A DNA stretch of 64,000 nucleotides, from positions 703,950 through 767,949 of the forward strand of contig NW_026267105.1 in NCBI RefSeq assembly GCF_014633365.1, given 5' to 3'. The translations under genes and the position numbers were made by a program. The stretch is from Diospyros lotus. Taxonomy: Eukaryota > Streptophyta > Magnoliopsida > Ericales > Ebenaceae. Under the pieces are notes generated by a model. It was not told the DNA's origin. It saw only the letters and a list, made by a program, of their open reading frames with translations, and did not search any database. Shown here piece by piece: positions 11,367 through 22,927 of the stretch (positions within the stretch are counted from its first letter, which is position 1; every line of letters begins with the position of its first letter).

Positions 11367-11560
11367 GGAAATAAAAAGGAAGGAGAGCAAAAGAGTAAGG
11401 AAGAAGATAGTGAATCTGAGGGGATTCAAAAGGAAAGAAATTTAGAGAGAAGAAAGAAGGTTGAAAAAAGGAACAATGAGAGTAAAAAGGAAAAAAAATC
11501 AGAGAGTGAAAAGAGAAAAATAGAGAAAAAAAAAAAAAGGAAGTTTTTATGCAAAAGAGG
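11325..11560 (+). repeat. Polypurine tract between CRM protease and reverse transcriptase
   Basis: About 235 bases that are almost pure A and G on the plus strand. It fills the Lys/Glu-rich linker found at this place in CRM pol genes. Stops and frame changes occur within it. Confidence 0.75.
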
Positions 11561-11565
11561 GAGAT

Positions 11566-13010
11566 GTGAGGAGTGTTTTTTATGCTAGGCAGCCTATGTT
11601 TGTACTCTTGTACAAGGAGGCTTGCTTAAATACTAATGAATTTGACATTTCTTTGCCTAGTGGTGTTAAATCTCTTTTGCAGGAGTTTGATGACATCTTT
11701 CCCAACGACATTCCAAGTGGTTTGCCGCCTTTGAGGGGAATAGAACATCAAATAGATTTCATCCCACAAGCATCAATTCCTAACTGGCCAGCTTATAGGA
11801 GCAATCCTGAGGAAACTAAGGAGATCTAGAGGCAGGTTGAGGAACTTTTGGTGAAGGGATATGTAAGAGAGAGCATGAGTCTATGTGCGGTCCCGATCTT
11901 ACTTGTGCCTAAAAATGATGGGACATGGAGGATGTGCGTTGATTGTTAGGTCATCAGCCAAATCACTGTAAAGTATCGCCATCCCATTCCTAGATTAGAT
12001 GACATGTTAGATGAATTGCATGGTTCATGTATCTTTTCTAAAATTGATTTAAAAAGTGGATATCACCAGAGGGAAGGAGATGAATAGAAAACCACGTTCA
12101 AGACAAAATATGGTTTATATGAGTGGTTAGTGATGCCTTTTGGGTTAACTAATGCCCCTAGTACATTCATGAGGTTGATGAACCATATTTTGCGTCCTTT
12201 TATAGGCAGGTATGTAGTGGTTTACTTTGATGACATCCTAATCTATAGCAAGACCTTAGATGCACATCTAGAGCATTTGCATAATGTTCTAAGTGTTTTG
12301 CGGAAAGAGAAGTTATTTGCTAACCTCAAGAAGTGTTCCTTTTGCACAAATCAGATTGTGTTCTTAGGATATGTTGTAAGTGCTAAACGAGTTGACGTAG
12401 ATGGGGAGAAAATTAAAGCAATCAAAGAATGGCCTACACCTAAATCTATCACCGAAGTGAGAAGTTTCCATGGCCTAGCTAGCTTCTATAGAAGATTTGT
12501 TAGGGATTTTAGCACCTTAGCCGCACCCTTGACTGAGGTTATTAAAAAGAGTGTGGGTTTTAAGTGGGGAAGTGAGCAAGAAAGAGCTTTTAATTTGATC
12601 AAAGAGAAGTTAAGTTCTGCACCATTACTTGCCTTACCCGATTTTTCTAAAACCTTTGAGATTGAGTGTGATGCTTCAAGTATTGGCATTGTAGTTATCT
12701 TAATGTAGGAGTAGCACCCCCATTGCATTTTTCAGTGAGAAGCTTAATAGAGCAGCCCTTAACTACCCTACATATGATAAGGAGCTATATGCCTTGGTTC
12801 AGGCCTTGGAGACATGCCAGCACTATTTATGGCCGAAAGAGTTTGTCATACACACTGATCATGAGTCCTTGAAGCACTTGAAAGGACAAGGGAAGCTGAA
12901 CAAACAGCATGCAAAATAGTTAGAATTCATTGAGACCTTTCCTTATGTGATCACATATAAACAAGGAAAAGAAAATGTGATTGCAGATGTGTTATCTCGT
13001 AGGTATGCCC
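11566..13010 (+). pseudogene. CRM reverse transcriptase and RNase H, several stops
   Basis: Encodes [58 protein letters not shown] and an intact YFDDILIYS catalytic box (about 12,223-12,249). RNase H motifs follow ([44 protein letters not shown]). In-frame stops occur at EETKEI*RQ, VDC*V, GDE*KT, and after VVILM. Confidence 0.88.
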
Positions 13011-13043
13011 TCATTTCAACTTTGAATGCTAAACTGCTAGGAT

Positions 13044-14495
13044 TTGAACTTATTAAAGATTTGTATCCTACTGATCCAAATTTTGCTAATGTCTATGGGA
13101 CTTGTGAGAAAATGGCTTTTGGAAAATTTTATAGGCACGAGGGGTATTTATTTAGAGAGAACAAAATGTGTGCCTATAAGTTCTTTGAGGGAATTACTAG
13201 TGCGGGAGGCTCATGGGGATGGTCTAATGGGACATTTTGGAGTGAGAAAAACATTAGATGTATTAACTGAGCATTTCTTTTGGCCACATATGAGACGGGA
13301 TGTTGAGAGGGTTTGTGGAAAGTGTATCCCTTGCAAGCAAGCCAAATCAAGAGTTTCACCACATGGTCTATATACTTCTTTACCTATTCGAAGTGAACCT
13401 TGGGTTGACCTTTCTATGGATTTTGTATTGGGTTTGCCTAGGTCTAAGAGGGGGAAATATTCTGTTTTTGTTGTTGTTGATAGGTTCTACAAGATGGCAC
13501 ATTTCATTCCATGCCATAAATCAGATGATGCCAACAACATTGCAGATTTATTCTTTAAAGAGATTGTTCACTTGCATGGAATGCCAAAGAGTATAGTCTC
13601 GGACCGGGATGCTAAATTCTTAAGCTACTTTTGGAAGACGTTGTGGGGTAAGTTGGGAACAAAACTTTTATTTTCTACTACTTGCCGCCCGCAAACGAAG
13701 GGACAAACTGAAGTAGTGAACTGCACTTTGTCTACTCTATTGCGTGCCATCATTCAAAAGAATTTGAAGAATTGGGAAAAATGCTTACCTCATGTGGAAT
13801 TTGCATATAACCGTAGTGTCCATTCTGCCACTAACCATTCTCCATTTGAGGTAGTTTATGGTTTTAATCCATTAACTCCATTGGATTTATTACCTTTACC
13901 ACTTGTTGAGTGTGTCAATTTAGATGGAAAGCGAAAAGCAGAAATGGTGAAACAAATGCACGAGAAAGTCCGGCAGCACATTCAAAGAAGAACCGAACAA
14001 TATGCTACTCAAGACAACAAAGGCCAAAAGAAACTAGTTTTAAAACCAAGCGATTGGGTTTGGGTACATATGCGCAAGGAGAGAGTCCCAACTCTAATGC
14101 ATTCTAAGTTGCATCCTAGGGGTGATAGACCGTTTCAAGTGATTGCTAGGATCAATGACAACGCCTACAAGTTGGACCTACCTGGTGAGTATAATATAAG
14201 TGCCACCTTTAATGTTTCTGATTTGACCCCTTTGGATGTAGGTGATGATTCGTGGACGAATCCTCTTGAGGAGAGGGAGACTACTAAGATCAATGAAGAT
14301 GCGAAAGATCCTCAAAGCCTACAAGGAGGTCCAATCACCCGAGCAAAGGCAAAGAAAATGAGAGAGACACTCAATGGGCTAATTGAAGACATTCAAGCCA
14401 AACAAGCCTTTACTGATACATCTACCAATTGGAAGACAACAAATGAAAGTCAAGCCTATGTCCATTTAATCAGCATGCTAGCTGACCTAAATTGA
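13044..14495 (+). CDS. CRM integrase with CR-type C-terminal tail (open)
   Basis: 483-codon open frame with no internal stop. HHCC zinc finger: [10 protein letters not shown] and [12 protein letters not shown]. Catalytic core: [27 protein letters not shown], and [14 protein letters not shown] with the final Glu. C-terminal part: [16 protein letters not shown], then the tail [19 protein letters not shown]. Integrase inserts the cDNA, and the CRM tail is thought to steer it to centromeric chromatin. The last 70 codons overlap the 3' LTR. The N-terminal part of pol is broken, so this is a remnant rather than an active gene. Confidence 0.85.
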   Translation: MNLLKICILLIQILLMSMGLVRKWLLENFIGTRGIYLERTKCVPISSLRELLVREAHGDGLMGHFGVRKTLDVLTEHFFWPHMRRDVERVCGKCIPCKQAKSRVSPHGLYTSLPIRSEPWVDLSMDFVLGLPRSKRGKYSVFVVVDRFYKMAHFIPCHKSDDANNIADLFFKEIVHLHGMPKSIVSDRDAKFLSYFWKTLWGKLGTKLLFSTTCRPQTKGQTEVVNCTLSTLLRAIIQKNLKNWEKCLPHVEFAYNRSVHSATNHSPFEVVYGFNPLTPLDLLPLPLVECVNLDGKRKAEMVKQMHEKVRQHIQRRTEQYATQDNKGQKKLVLKPSDWVWVHMRKERVPTLMHSKLHPRGDRPFQVIARINDNAYKLDLPGEYNISATFNVSDLTPLDVGDDSWTNPLEERETTKINEDAKDPQSLQGGPITRAKAKKMRETLNGLIEDIQAKQAFTDTSTNWKTTNESQAYVHLISMLADLN

Positions 14496-15068
14496 TGCAT
14501 CAACCCATTAGAAGATGACACATGGTAGCCAAGCTCATGCCCATGTGTAGCTGGCAAAAAATAGTTATCTAATTTGTAATTTTAATTTGTTAAATTGTAT
14601 TTATAGGCATGGAGAGAGAGGGGTCGGCCATTAAGGTAGTGGAGTGTGTGTGGCTGGTAGTTATTGAGCATTTGGGTAGTTATTGAGTTTATGGATAGTT
14701 ATTTCAGATTAGTAGTTATTTCATATTTTCTTTTCTATTTAAAGGGGATTGTACACTTCAAAAGGTGGGTTATTTTCATCCTTCTTGAAAGAAGAACTTT
14801 TCCATTTGACTTTTCCAAGAACTCAAGACTGTTCTAATCTTGTGGCATCCAATTACCAAGGCTTATCACTCCCAACTTCTTCTTCGCTTATTCTGGAGTG
14901 TGGCGTCTATATCATTCTTTTCTTATTTTGTTTTGTTTGCTTGAACCTAGTTTAGCTTCCTTGGGATGATGCTCATCTTGTTCGTGGATTTTTAGATGCA
15001 ATGGGATGATGCTCATCTTGTTCGTGGGTTTTAGATGCAATCAAAGGAATCTTCATCTGCTCACATCA
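14285..15068 (+). repeat. 3' LTR of the CRM element
   Basis: Follows polypurine GAGGAGAGGGAGA (14,268-14,280). It contains the end of pol (stop at 14,493-14,495), a TATA-like CTATTTAAAGGGG, and a 46-bp tandem repeat (GGGATGATGCTCATCTTG twice, near 14,960 and 15,003). It ends CACATCA before the duplication GTGAT. Confidence 0.85.
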
Positions 15069-16443
15069 GTGATTCTAGTCCGTCTTGCTGGTAATCTGAG
15101 GCAAGAGCAAGATTGGCTATCTCGATAGAATGATTTCTAAGCCAAGCACTGATTCAGCCAATTATGGTATATGGGAGGCTGAAAACTCGATTGTAATGGC
15201 ATAGTTAGTCAACTCTATGGAGCCAAAGATTGGGAGAACCTTTCGTTCTATAAGACAGCTCAAGAGATATGGGAAGCAGTGCAAGAGATATACTTCGATA
15301 TAGAGAATACTGCCCAAAGCTTCTAGATTCGTTCTACTATCCTAACTACTAGGTAAGGTAACAATTCAGTCACAAAATATTATAATGTCTTAACTGAATT
15401 GTGGCAGGAGATGGATTTGTTTTATGAAATTAAATGGGAGTGTGCTAAAGATGGAAAGAAGTATGAAAAGATGATAGAAAATGAGAAAGTGTTCGATTTC
15501 TTGCATGGCCTAAATCCTGATCTTGACGAAGTAAGGGAGAGGCTACTTGGCGCCAAGCCCTTCCCATCAATAAGGGAAGTCTTTGCTGAAGTAAGAAAGG
15601 AAGAAAGCAGGAAAAGAGTCATGCTTAATCCTGTAGGGGTGACCAATTATGATATAACCTTACAGTCATCAGCTTTGGTCTCCTCGAAGACAAAGACATC
15701 TCATCCATTTAAAGGGGAGCTACACAAGGACAAACCTTGGTGTGATTTCTGCAATAAACCATTTCACACAAAGGAAACTTGCTGGAAGATTCATGGCAAA
15801 CCAGCAAATTGGAAGCCTAGAAATCAAAGGAAGGGAAACCAAGCAGCCTATGGAGGAGTGGAAGCTGAAAAAACCAATAATCTGACCCTATCGACAGATC
15901 AGTTGGAGATGTTACAGCAACTATTAAGTCAAATAAAGGTGGTTAGATCAGAAACAAGTGAATCTCCTAATCCGGTAGTGTCTTTGGCTAAGCAAGGTAT
16001 CTCTATACACTCTCTAACCTCCTTTAAATTGCCGATAGACTGCTGGATAATTGATACAGGGGCCTCAAATCACATGACTGGATCGTTGCAAGTAAGTACT
16101 ATCAGCCTGTAAACCTTGTGATCGAGGTTTATCAATTTCAATGGCTGATGGTTCCATAGCTATAGCACAAGGAAAAGGTACAGTTAATGTGGGAGGCCTA
16201 AGACTGCAATAAGTGCTATTTGTGCCTAACTTAAAGTGCAACTTGCTGTCAATAAGTAAGTTAAACAATGAAAAGGGGTGTTTGGTAACATTTTTTCCCT
16301 CTTATTGTGAATTTCAGGACCTATCTTCAGGGAGATGATTGGCAATGCTGAGGAGAAGGGGTCTCTACTATATTGCGAAGAATGGCCAGTCCCTTAGGTC
16401 TAGGTCTCAAAATCTAACTTCTTTATCAGCTGTTTTCGATTCT
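15069..16443 (+). pseudogene. Copia gag (rest) and protease
   Basis: Gag resumes with GYLDRMISKPSTDSANYGIW and NSMEPKIG, with TAG or TGA where Trp, Gln or Arg are expected. From 15,399 a long open part encodes VFDFLHGLNPDLDEVRERLL, the zinc knuckle CDFCNKPFHTKETC, and the protease motif WIIDTGASNHMTG near 16,050. Frame breaks follow. The pre-integrase stretch is split at 16,443 by a 400-bp LTR. Confidence 0.85.
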
Positions 16444-16843
16444 TGTCATGACTCCAAGGATAGATTAGTCAATATATTAAGAGTTTTCATGCATTATACA
16501 ATAATTGAAATGCCCTTTTGTATTTTCTATTATAGGGCCTTGTCCTTAGCTATAGGCAGTTAGGCTATTTATTGTATTGCACATGGGTGCATGTGAGAGG
16601 CTGTTAGGCTATATATAAGCCACAGCTGAGGATGAGAAATTATGTTCTGAATTGATAAACAAAGATCTTATTTCTCTCTAGAATTCTCTCCCATTCTCCC
16701 TCTCATTTCCCTCTACAACTCTCCCTCATTTCTCTCTAATTTCTGTCCAATTTCCCTCTCCAATCATTATGTTCTTGGTCTTACTTCTATTGGATCCTTC
16801 CGATTCCAAATCCAACTGTAGGCTAAACCCTAGGTTCATGACA
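16444..16843 (+). mobile_element. 400-bp solo LTR in the copia element
   Basis: Perfect 5-bp target duplication ATTCT (16,439-16,443 and 16,844-16,848). Ends are TGTCATGA...TCATGACA, a perfect 8-bp inverted pair. It contains a TATA-like TATATATAAGCC (about 16,610) and a pyrimidine-rich leader. With it removed the copia frame reads VFDS KLMLWH, the expected join before the integrase zinc finger. Confidence 0.87.
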
Positions 16844-16848
16844 ATTCT

Positions 16849-17478
16849 AAGCTTATGTTATGGCACTAACGTTTAGAGCACCCTAGCTTCAACTATCTCA
16901 AAGTCTTGTATCCCCATCTTTTTATTAATAAAAGCAGTCATTCTTCCCATTGTGAGCAATGTATTCATGCTAAGCAAACTAGAATTTCCTATCCATCTCA
17001 TGCATATAAACCTACAAAACCATTCTATTTGATCCATAGCGATATCTAGGGGCAACAAGAACTCTTAATCTAACTAATACTAGGTGGTTAATCACATTCA
17101 TAGATGACCACACTAGGGTTAGTTGGGTGTTCTTAATGAAAGAAAAATCTGAAACCTACGTTATATTCAACAAGGTTTCATCACATGATCAATAATATCT
17201 TTCAATCCTCAATCCATGTTTTACGTTTAGATAATGGTAGAGAATATTTTTCGAATGAATTCAATCATTATTTAACTAAACATGGGATTATTCATCAAAG
17301 TTCATGCCCTTACAATCCCCAACAAAATGGGGTGGCAGAAAGAAAAAATCACCACCTCCTTGAAGCTACAAGGGCACTTTTATTCACCAAATTAGTCCCT
17401 AGTATCTATTGGGGAGAAGTTGTTCTTACCTTATTAACTGGCTTCCCTCCAAAGTTCTTTCATTTAGAACCCCTTTGA
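16849..17478 (+). pseudogene. Copia pre-integrase and integrase
   Basis: The pre-integrase HHCC finger is recognisable (WH, LEHPSFNYLK, CEQCIHAKQT). Core motifs are TFIDDHTRVSWVF, RLDNGREYFS and PQQNGVAERKNHHLLE, so the DDE residues can be read. TAA replaces the codon after WH, and several frame breaks occur between 17,030 and 17,190. Confidence 0.85.
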
Positions 17479-17552
17479 GTGTCCTTCTTGATTCCTATCC
17501 TCATTACAAACGGGTTCTAAATTCCCTATCATAAAAAATCTTTGGGTGCACT

Positions 17553-19734
17553 GTGTTTGTTCATAAACAGCAACCCACTCAATCCAAACTTGACCTAAAG
17601 CCCTTAAATGTATATTTGTTGGGTATTCTCCTACTCAACAAGACTATAAGTGCTACCATCCTCCTACAAGACGTTTCATTGTATCATGTGGTGTCCCTTC
17701 TTGAAAACCAACCATTTTTTCTTACCACTCCTCTACCAGAACCAAGGCTTAGTGCAGAGGAACAATGGGACTCGACTTTGCCTCTCCCTATGTTCCAAGA
17801 TCTTGAACCCTCTACTAACAGTGAATCAGCCCTTGAAGCTTTTATTCCGACTCAACCTTCAGTGTATAATTTAGGGGGAGATCTAGAAGACCGGATTCAA
17901 GAAGACACAACCTTGGATAAACCATTCTTAGTATATTCTAAAAGGCCTCGTGACCCTCAGCCAAACCCAACATCCGATCCAAAGATTGGTCCAGAAACTA
18001 AGGCTGGCAGTTACAGCATGACAGAGGCTACTTCCAACAGGTTTGATGATCTTAATATTCCCATAGCTCTAAGGAAAGTGGTGAGATCGTGTACAAAGCA
18101 TCCTATTGCAAATTATGTTGCATATTCTAAGTTATCTCCACAATTCAAGGCCTTTACAGCCAGCATTGATGAGGTGGAAATTCCTAAGGATATAAATCAT
18201 GCTTTGAAAAATGAAAAGTGGAAGGAAGCAGTAATGAATGAGATGCAAGCCTTAGAAGCTAATGGCACTTGGGATACAGTCAAGTTACTAGCTGGAAAGA
18301 AAGTGGTTGGCAACAAGTGGGTATTCATAGTCAAATACCAATCTAATGGGAGCATTGACAAGTATAAGGCAAGGTTAGTAGCCCAAGGGTTTACCCAAAC
18401 CCAAGGGCTTGATTATGAGAAGACTTTTTCTCCGGTTGCCAAACTTAATTCCATTCGAGTGTTGCTTTCAGTGGTGGTTAACCTAGATTGGAAGTTACAT
18501 CAATTGGACATCAAGAATGCATTCTTGAATGGGGAGCTATAAGAGAAAATTTACATGAGGATTCCTCCAGGATTTGATACAAAAAAAACATAGGGAAAGG
18601 TATGCAAGCTAAACAAGTCTCTATATGGCCTGAAACAATCTCCGAGGACCTGGTTTAAACAGTTTAGTGACACTATTCTTCAGTTGGGATACAAACAAGA
18701 GAAGGCAAACCATACTCTTTTTACAAAAATTGAAGTGGATGGCAAGAAAACAGTTCTTATTGTTTATGTGGATGACATCATCATCACAGGCGACAATATA
18801 ATCGAAATTGGACGTCTAAAAGGAAAACTAAGGGTTACATTTGAAGTAAAAGATCTAGGAGAATTAAAATATTTCTTGGGGATGAAAGTAGCAAGAAGCA
18901 AGAAAGGTATCTATATATCTCAAAGAAAGTATACCATTGATCTGCTAAAAAAAACCGGTAAGCTTGGTTGCAAACTTGCTAATACCCCCTTAGAACCTAA
19001 GTGGAAGAATAAAGAAGATAGCAAACATGAGTATCAAGTTGACAAAGGAAGATACCAGCGTTTGGTAAGCAAATTGATCTATTTATCTCTTACAAGACCC
19101 GACATCACATATACTGTATTTACACAAAAAAAAAAAGGCATCACATATGTTGTAGGCATAGTAAGTTAGTTCATGCATTCTCCTAAGAAAAGGCATTTAG
19201 AAGCAGCCTTACATATCCTTAGGTACCTAAAAGGTACACCTGGGAAAGGACTCTTGTTCAAGAAGAATCAAGAAAGAGGAATTAGTGGCTTTCTGGATGT
19301 TGATTGGGCTAGGTCTATCAACTTCGGGGTTTTGTACAAAACTATGGAGGAATTTAGTGACTTGGAGAAGCAAGAAGCAATCAGCTTGGCAAGAAGCAGA
19401 GTTTAAAGCCATTGCATGAGGAATTTGTGAGATCATTTGAGTAGAGAAAATGATGGAAGACTTACAACTTTCAGTGTCCTCACCCAAAGTTCTTTATTGT
19501 GACAACAAATCGGCAATTAGCATTGTGAATAATCCGGTACAACATGACCGGATGAAACACGTGAGAATTTACCGACACTTTTTCAAGCAAGAGATAGAGA
19601 GAGGAGGTATAAGTCTAACCTATATCCTTATCGAGCTTCAAGAGGCAGATATCTTTACTAAAGCTATGAATAAGCAAGGTTTTGAGGCTATTTGTGGCAA
19701 GCTAGAAATGATAAATATCTATTCACCAGCTTGA
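17553..19734 (+). pseudogene. Copia reverse transcriptase and RNase H
   Basis: A long open part runs to 18,540 with [54 protein letters not shown] and [14 protein letters not shown] at 18,541-18,543 interrupts it. SLYGLKQSPRTWF and the intact catalytic YVDDIIITGD (from 18,765) follow, then RNase H (VLYCDNKSAISI, DIFTKAM). An A run near 19,130 breaks the frame. The final stop at 19,732 abuts the polypurine tract. Confidence 0.9.
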
Positions 19735-19741
19735 GGGGGAG

Positions 19742-20063
19742 TGTTAGAAAAGATAAAGAAGAAAGCTTAAGTTGGGCCTAAGTCGTGGCCGAGAGGATAA
19801 GAAGAAGAGAAATTGAAGATAGAAAGGTCCAGTTGTTAAAGATAAGTATAAATCATAAGAAAATTAACACTTATATATTTATCTTAATCTAAGAATTGTT
19901 GTAATCTATACCTAAATATTAGGAGTGTAATCTAATCCTAAAGTTTAGCCTAAAGTTTAGGAGTCTTCTTAGGAGTTGTGTTGTATATATTTGCATCTTC
20001 CGAATTAATGAATTTCTATGGAAGTTATTTCATCTATGAAACTTGTTGCAAATCTGCTCATCA
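19742..20063 (+). repeat. 3' LTR of the copia element
   Basis: Starts TGTTAGAAAAGATAAAG and ends CTGCTCATCA. It is preceded by polypurine GAGGGGGAG and followed by target duplication GATTT. Confidence 0.9.
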
Positions 20064-20766
20064 GATTTGTTATTGGTTTTGATTGTGTAACTGATCCTTG
20101 GACTTGAAGCGACATAGTTATCTTGTATACTGGTGTCAAAGATTTGCCGCTAAGCGGAACCATCCAATCAAGATGTGGGAATGTTCTATGTGTGATATTT
20201 GTTCTACTGGTGTATGGAAACAGGTGATCACTAATAGGATCCATTAACCTCTGGCATGAGGAACATCTTATGCGATCTTTATTGGTTTGTGGTTGGAAAA
20301 CTCCTGAACAAGGTGTGCATGATTAGAAAGAAGTTTCCAATGTTGGAAGGAATTTCGATATGTCATCTCGATCACACTATACTAGATCTTAGCATAGTTA
20401 CCAATCCTATGAGTATGATTAATCTGTGGCTCTCACTCAATTGGGATGTTAGTAAGTGGAATGATTGTATTACACAGTAATCGAAAGCCTTAATAGGCTC
20501 ACTTGAAGTTTGACTTCATTGTCTTAAAGAATCGTCTTGATATAATACTAATTGTCACTTAAGACCTTTCGAGGTATTTTGAGGAGATTGAGAGATTCTC
20601 AAAATAGGTCAAAAAGTTCGATCAGCATCAAAGAGTTTGGTGTTTATTGATTGCTATTTGATTGTAAACCTAAAAGGTCACACACCATATAGGCATAGCA
20701 TCGGATTAGTGATACATAGCTGACAATGTGTTCTTAATCATCATTAAGAGTTAATGATAATGGATA

Positions 20767-22927
20767 TGAAAAGTGCACTAACACTTAGCAGTAGATGCAA
20801 GAAATCAAACTAGTTTTCAAAAACTTTTTCCAAAAACCATAAAGACTGCAGCGGAAACGGATCGATTTCTTACAAGAAACAATGATAACAGCCATATGCA
20901 TAAATCAAAGCCATCAAATGGAAATACTAAAGCAAGTGATAGTTAGCTGTTACCTCAAGCACGAAGGAGATCCTAGTCAGTTGTTTCTGATGCGCCTCAA
21001 ACATAAACCTTTCGGTCTCTCGGGTCTCTCGTCAAGCCCTAGCGAACCCTTTCACAAGTAGCCCACGAACCAACTACCAAACTTGCCCTTGCCTGACCAA
21101 GCCATCCCCACACAAGTAGGGGACCAAGTCAGTCCACACCTGGGCAACCACCGTAACCCTTTGTTGGACCCTTGTGCTAGTTGAGCCTTAGACGAAGGTG
21201 ATGCAAGGCTTCGGTTCTCAAAGGATTGTATCAACCATCTCACGATCTCAGGATCAACAAGAGAAAGAAAGGAGCAAGAAAGGAAAGGAGAGTGCAAGCT
21301 CGAGTAATAGGAAAAAGAAGAACAGAGCATTTGCCAAGAGAAAACTTGCAACAGACGCTCAAGTGAAAAATGGAGAACAATTCTCCTTCCCTCTAATTTG
21401 TCTCCCTCTTCTCTCTCCACAATAAATGCTCTAAGAGAGCATTAATTAAAGAGGCGACAGAGCATTAAATGCTCGGTTGTCGAAAGCAACGGAAGAAGGT
21501 TCACGGATTTGAATCTCGAGCACAGAAATGGTCGACAGTCTAAGGCAACTAGTCGATAGTTTCATCAAACTCATCGAACCAATCAATCGCTTGAGAAAAT
21601 CGGTTGATTGTTTTATAACTTCCATCACAAGTTGACATATTGCATTAAGGTCCACTATAAACTCTTAATAGCCCTTTCACTATCTCTTAATGGAACCAAG
21701 ACCTCTCATTAACTCTTAACAATATCCTAATGATCTCCCTGTTCTGTTAACTCTTAATAGTCTATTGATCTCTTTGTTAACTCTAAACAACATCTATCAT
21801 CATTAACTCTTAATGATGTAAGAACACATTGTCAGTGAAGCATCATTAATCTAATGTTATGCCTATATGATGTGTGACCTTTCTAGATTCACAGTAATGT
21901 AACAATCAAGAAATGCCAAACTCTTTGACGCCGATCGAACTGTTCAACCTACTATGAGAAACTCTCTATTTCCTTAAAGTGTCCCAAAAGGTCCTAAGTG
22001 ACGACTAACATTATGTCAAGACAATCCTAAAGGCATTTAAGTCAAACTTCAAGTGAGCCTATTAGGGTTTTGGACATCGTGTAATACAATTCTTCCACTG
22101 ACTAACATCCCGACCGAGTGAGGACCATAGACTGGTCAAACTCACAAGATTCAGTAACTACGCCAAGATCTAGTTTGGTATGATCGAGATGACACATCAA
22201 AACTCTTTCTGATATCAGAAACTCCTTTCCGATCATGCACACCCCATTCAAGAGTTTTCCAATCACAGCCTACTATGATTGCATAGGATGTTCACCTCAC
22301 GCCAATAGTCAATGGATCCCATCAAAGCGATCACCCACCTCCATACACCAATAGAACAAAAACCACATAGAGAACATTCCTACCTCCCAATTAGATGGTT
22401 CTGCTCAACAACAAATCTCCAACACTAGTATACAGGACAACTATGTTGCCTCCGGTCTGAAGACCAGTTACACAATTGAAGCCGTAACAGATCATTAATC
22501 ACCTCAACCATGTAATTTGATACATACATCACATTCAATAGATGTTCAATCAATACCTACTCACATGTCTACTATCTACATCTCATGCAATATGGCATGT
22601 GACTCACCATCCTTTATCATTAATATCTCATACTAATCAAAAGTAGTAGCCCATATGTTAGTCCATAATCGATTAATCATAGTCCCCTTCTAAAAAATTT
22701 AAGAACTAGGAATCACTTTAAGAAATCATGTATTAAAGATCCTCATCAAATATTCTTAACAATTTAAGAATAAGATCTTTATCAGGAGATCTAGGAACTC
22801 ATTTATATATAATTGGAAATGTGTGAATGAAGATATGACCATTTTATTAATTGCAAGATTTACATCATTGACTCCACTACATACTAGATGCCATATAAAT
22901 TTAGCATTAGGGCATACAACACTAACA
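20767..22927 (-). mobile_element. Second family X LTR, inverted and nested in the first
   Basis: On the minus strand it starts TGTTAGTGTTGTATGCCC (22,927) and ends CACTTTTCA (20,767). It is flanked by GGATA (20,762-20,766) and TGATA (22,928-22,932), a 4-of-5 match. The host sequence on both sides (TAATGATAATGGATA and TTGTTAAGTGTTAAC) is the interrupted plus-strand family-X copy. It has no internal coding region. Confidence 0.82.

Larger units (their letters stand above)
2440..15068 (+). mobile_element. Ty3/gypsy chromovirus, CRM (centromeric retrotransposon) clade
   Basis: Inserted in the copia gag with duplication GTGAT on both sides (2435-2439 and 15,069-15,073). It has LTRs, a primer-binding site TGGTATCAAAGCC at 3190, gag, protease, reverse transcriptase, RNase H and integrase. 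Two traits point to the CRM clade: the gag core (VELVFDCHNYSE, YAIIWWDQ, VPSHYYRDLY-like) and a pol whose last 70 codons, with a [19 protein letters not shown] tail, lie inside the 3' LTR. A Reina-like element sits in the leader at 3381-8741. Several stops and frameshifts make it inactive. Confidence 0.9.
1883..20063 (+). mobile_element. Ty1/copia retrotransposon, interrupted by a CRM element and a solo LTR
   Basis: Flanked by near-identical 5-bp duplications GATCT (1878-1882) and GATTT (20,064-20,068). It has LTRs at 1883-2206 and 19,742-20,063, a primer-binding site TGGTATTAGAGCC at 2207, gag starting at 2295, and a polypurine tract GAGGGGGAG before the 3' LTR. The domain order is gag, protease, integrase, reverse transcriptase, RNase H, as in copia. 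Many stops make it inactive. With the CRM (2440-15,073) and the 400-bp LTR removed it would be about 5.1 kb. I did not assign a clade. Confidence 0.9.
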
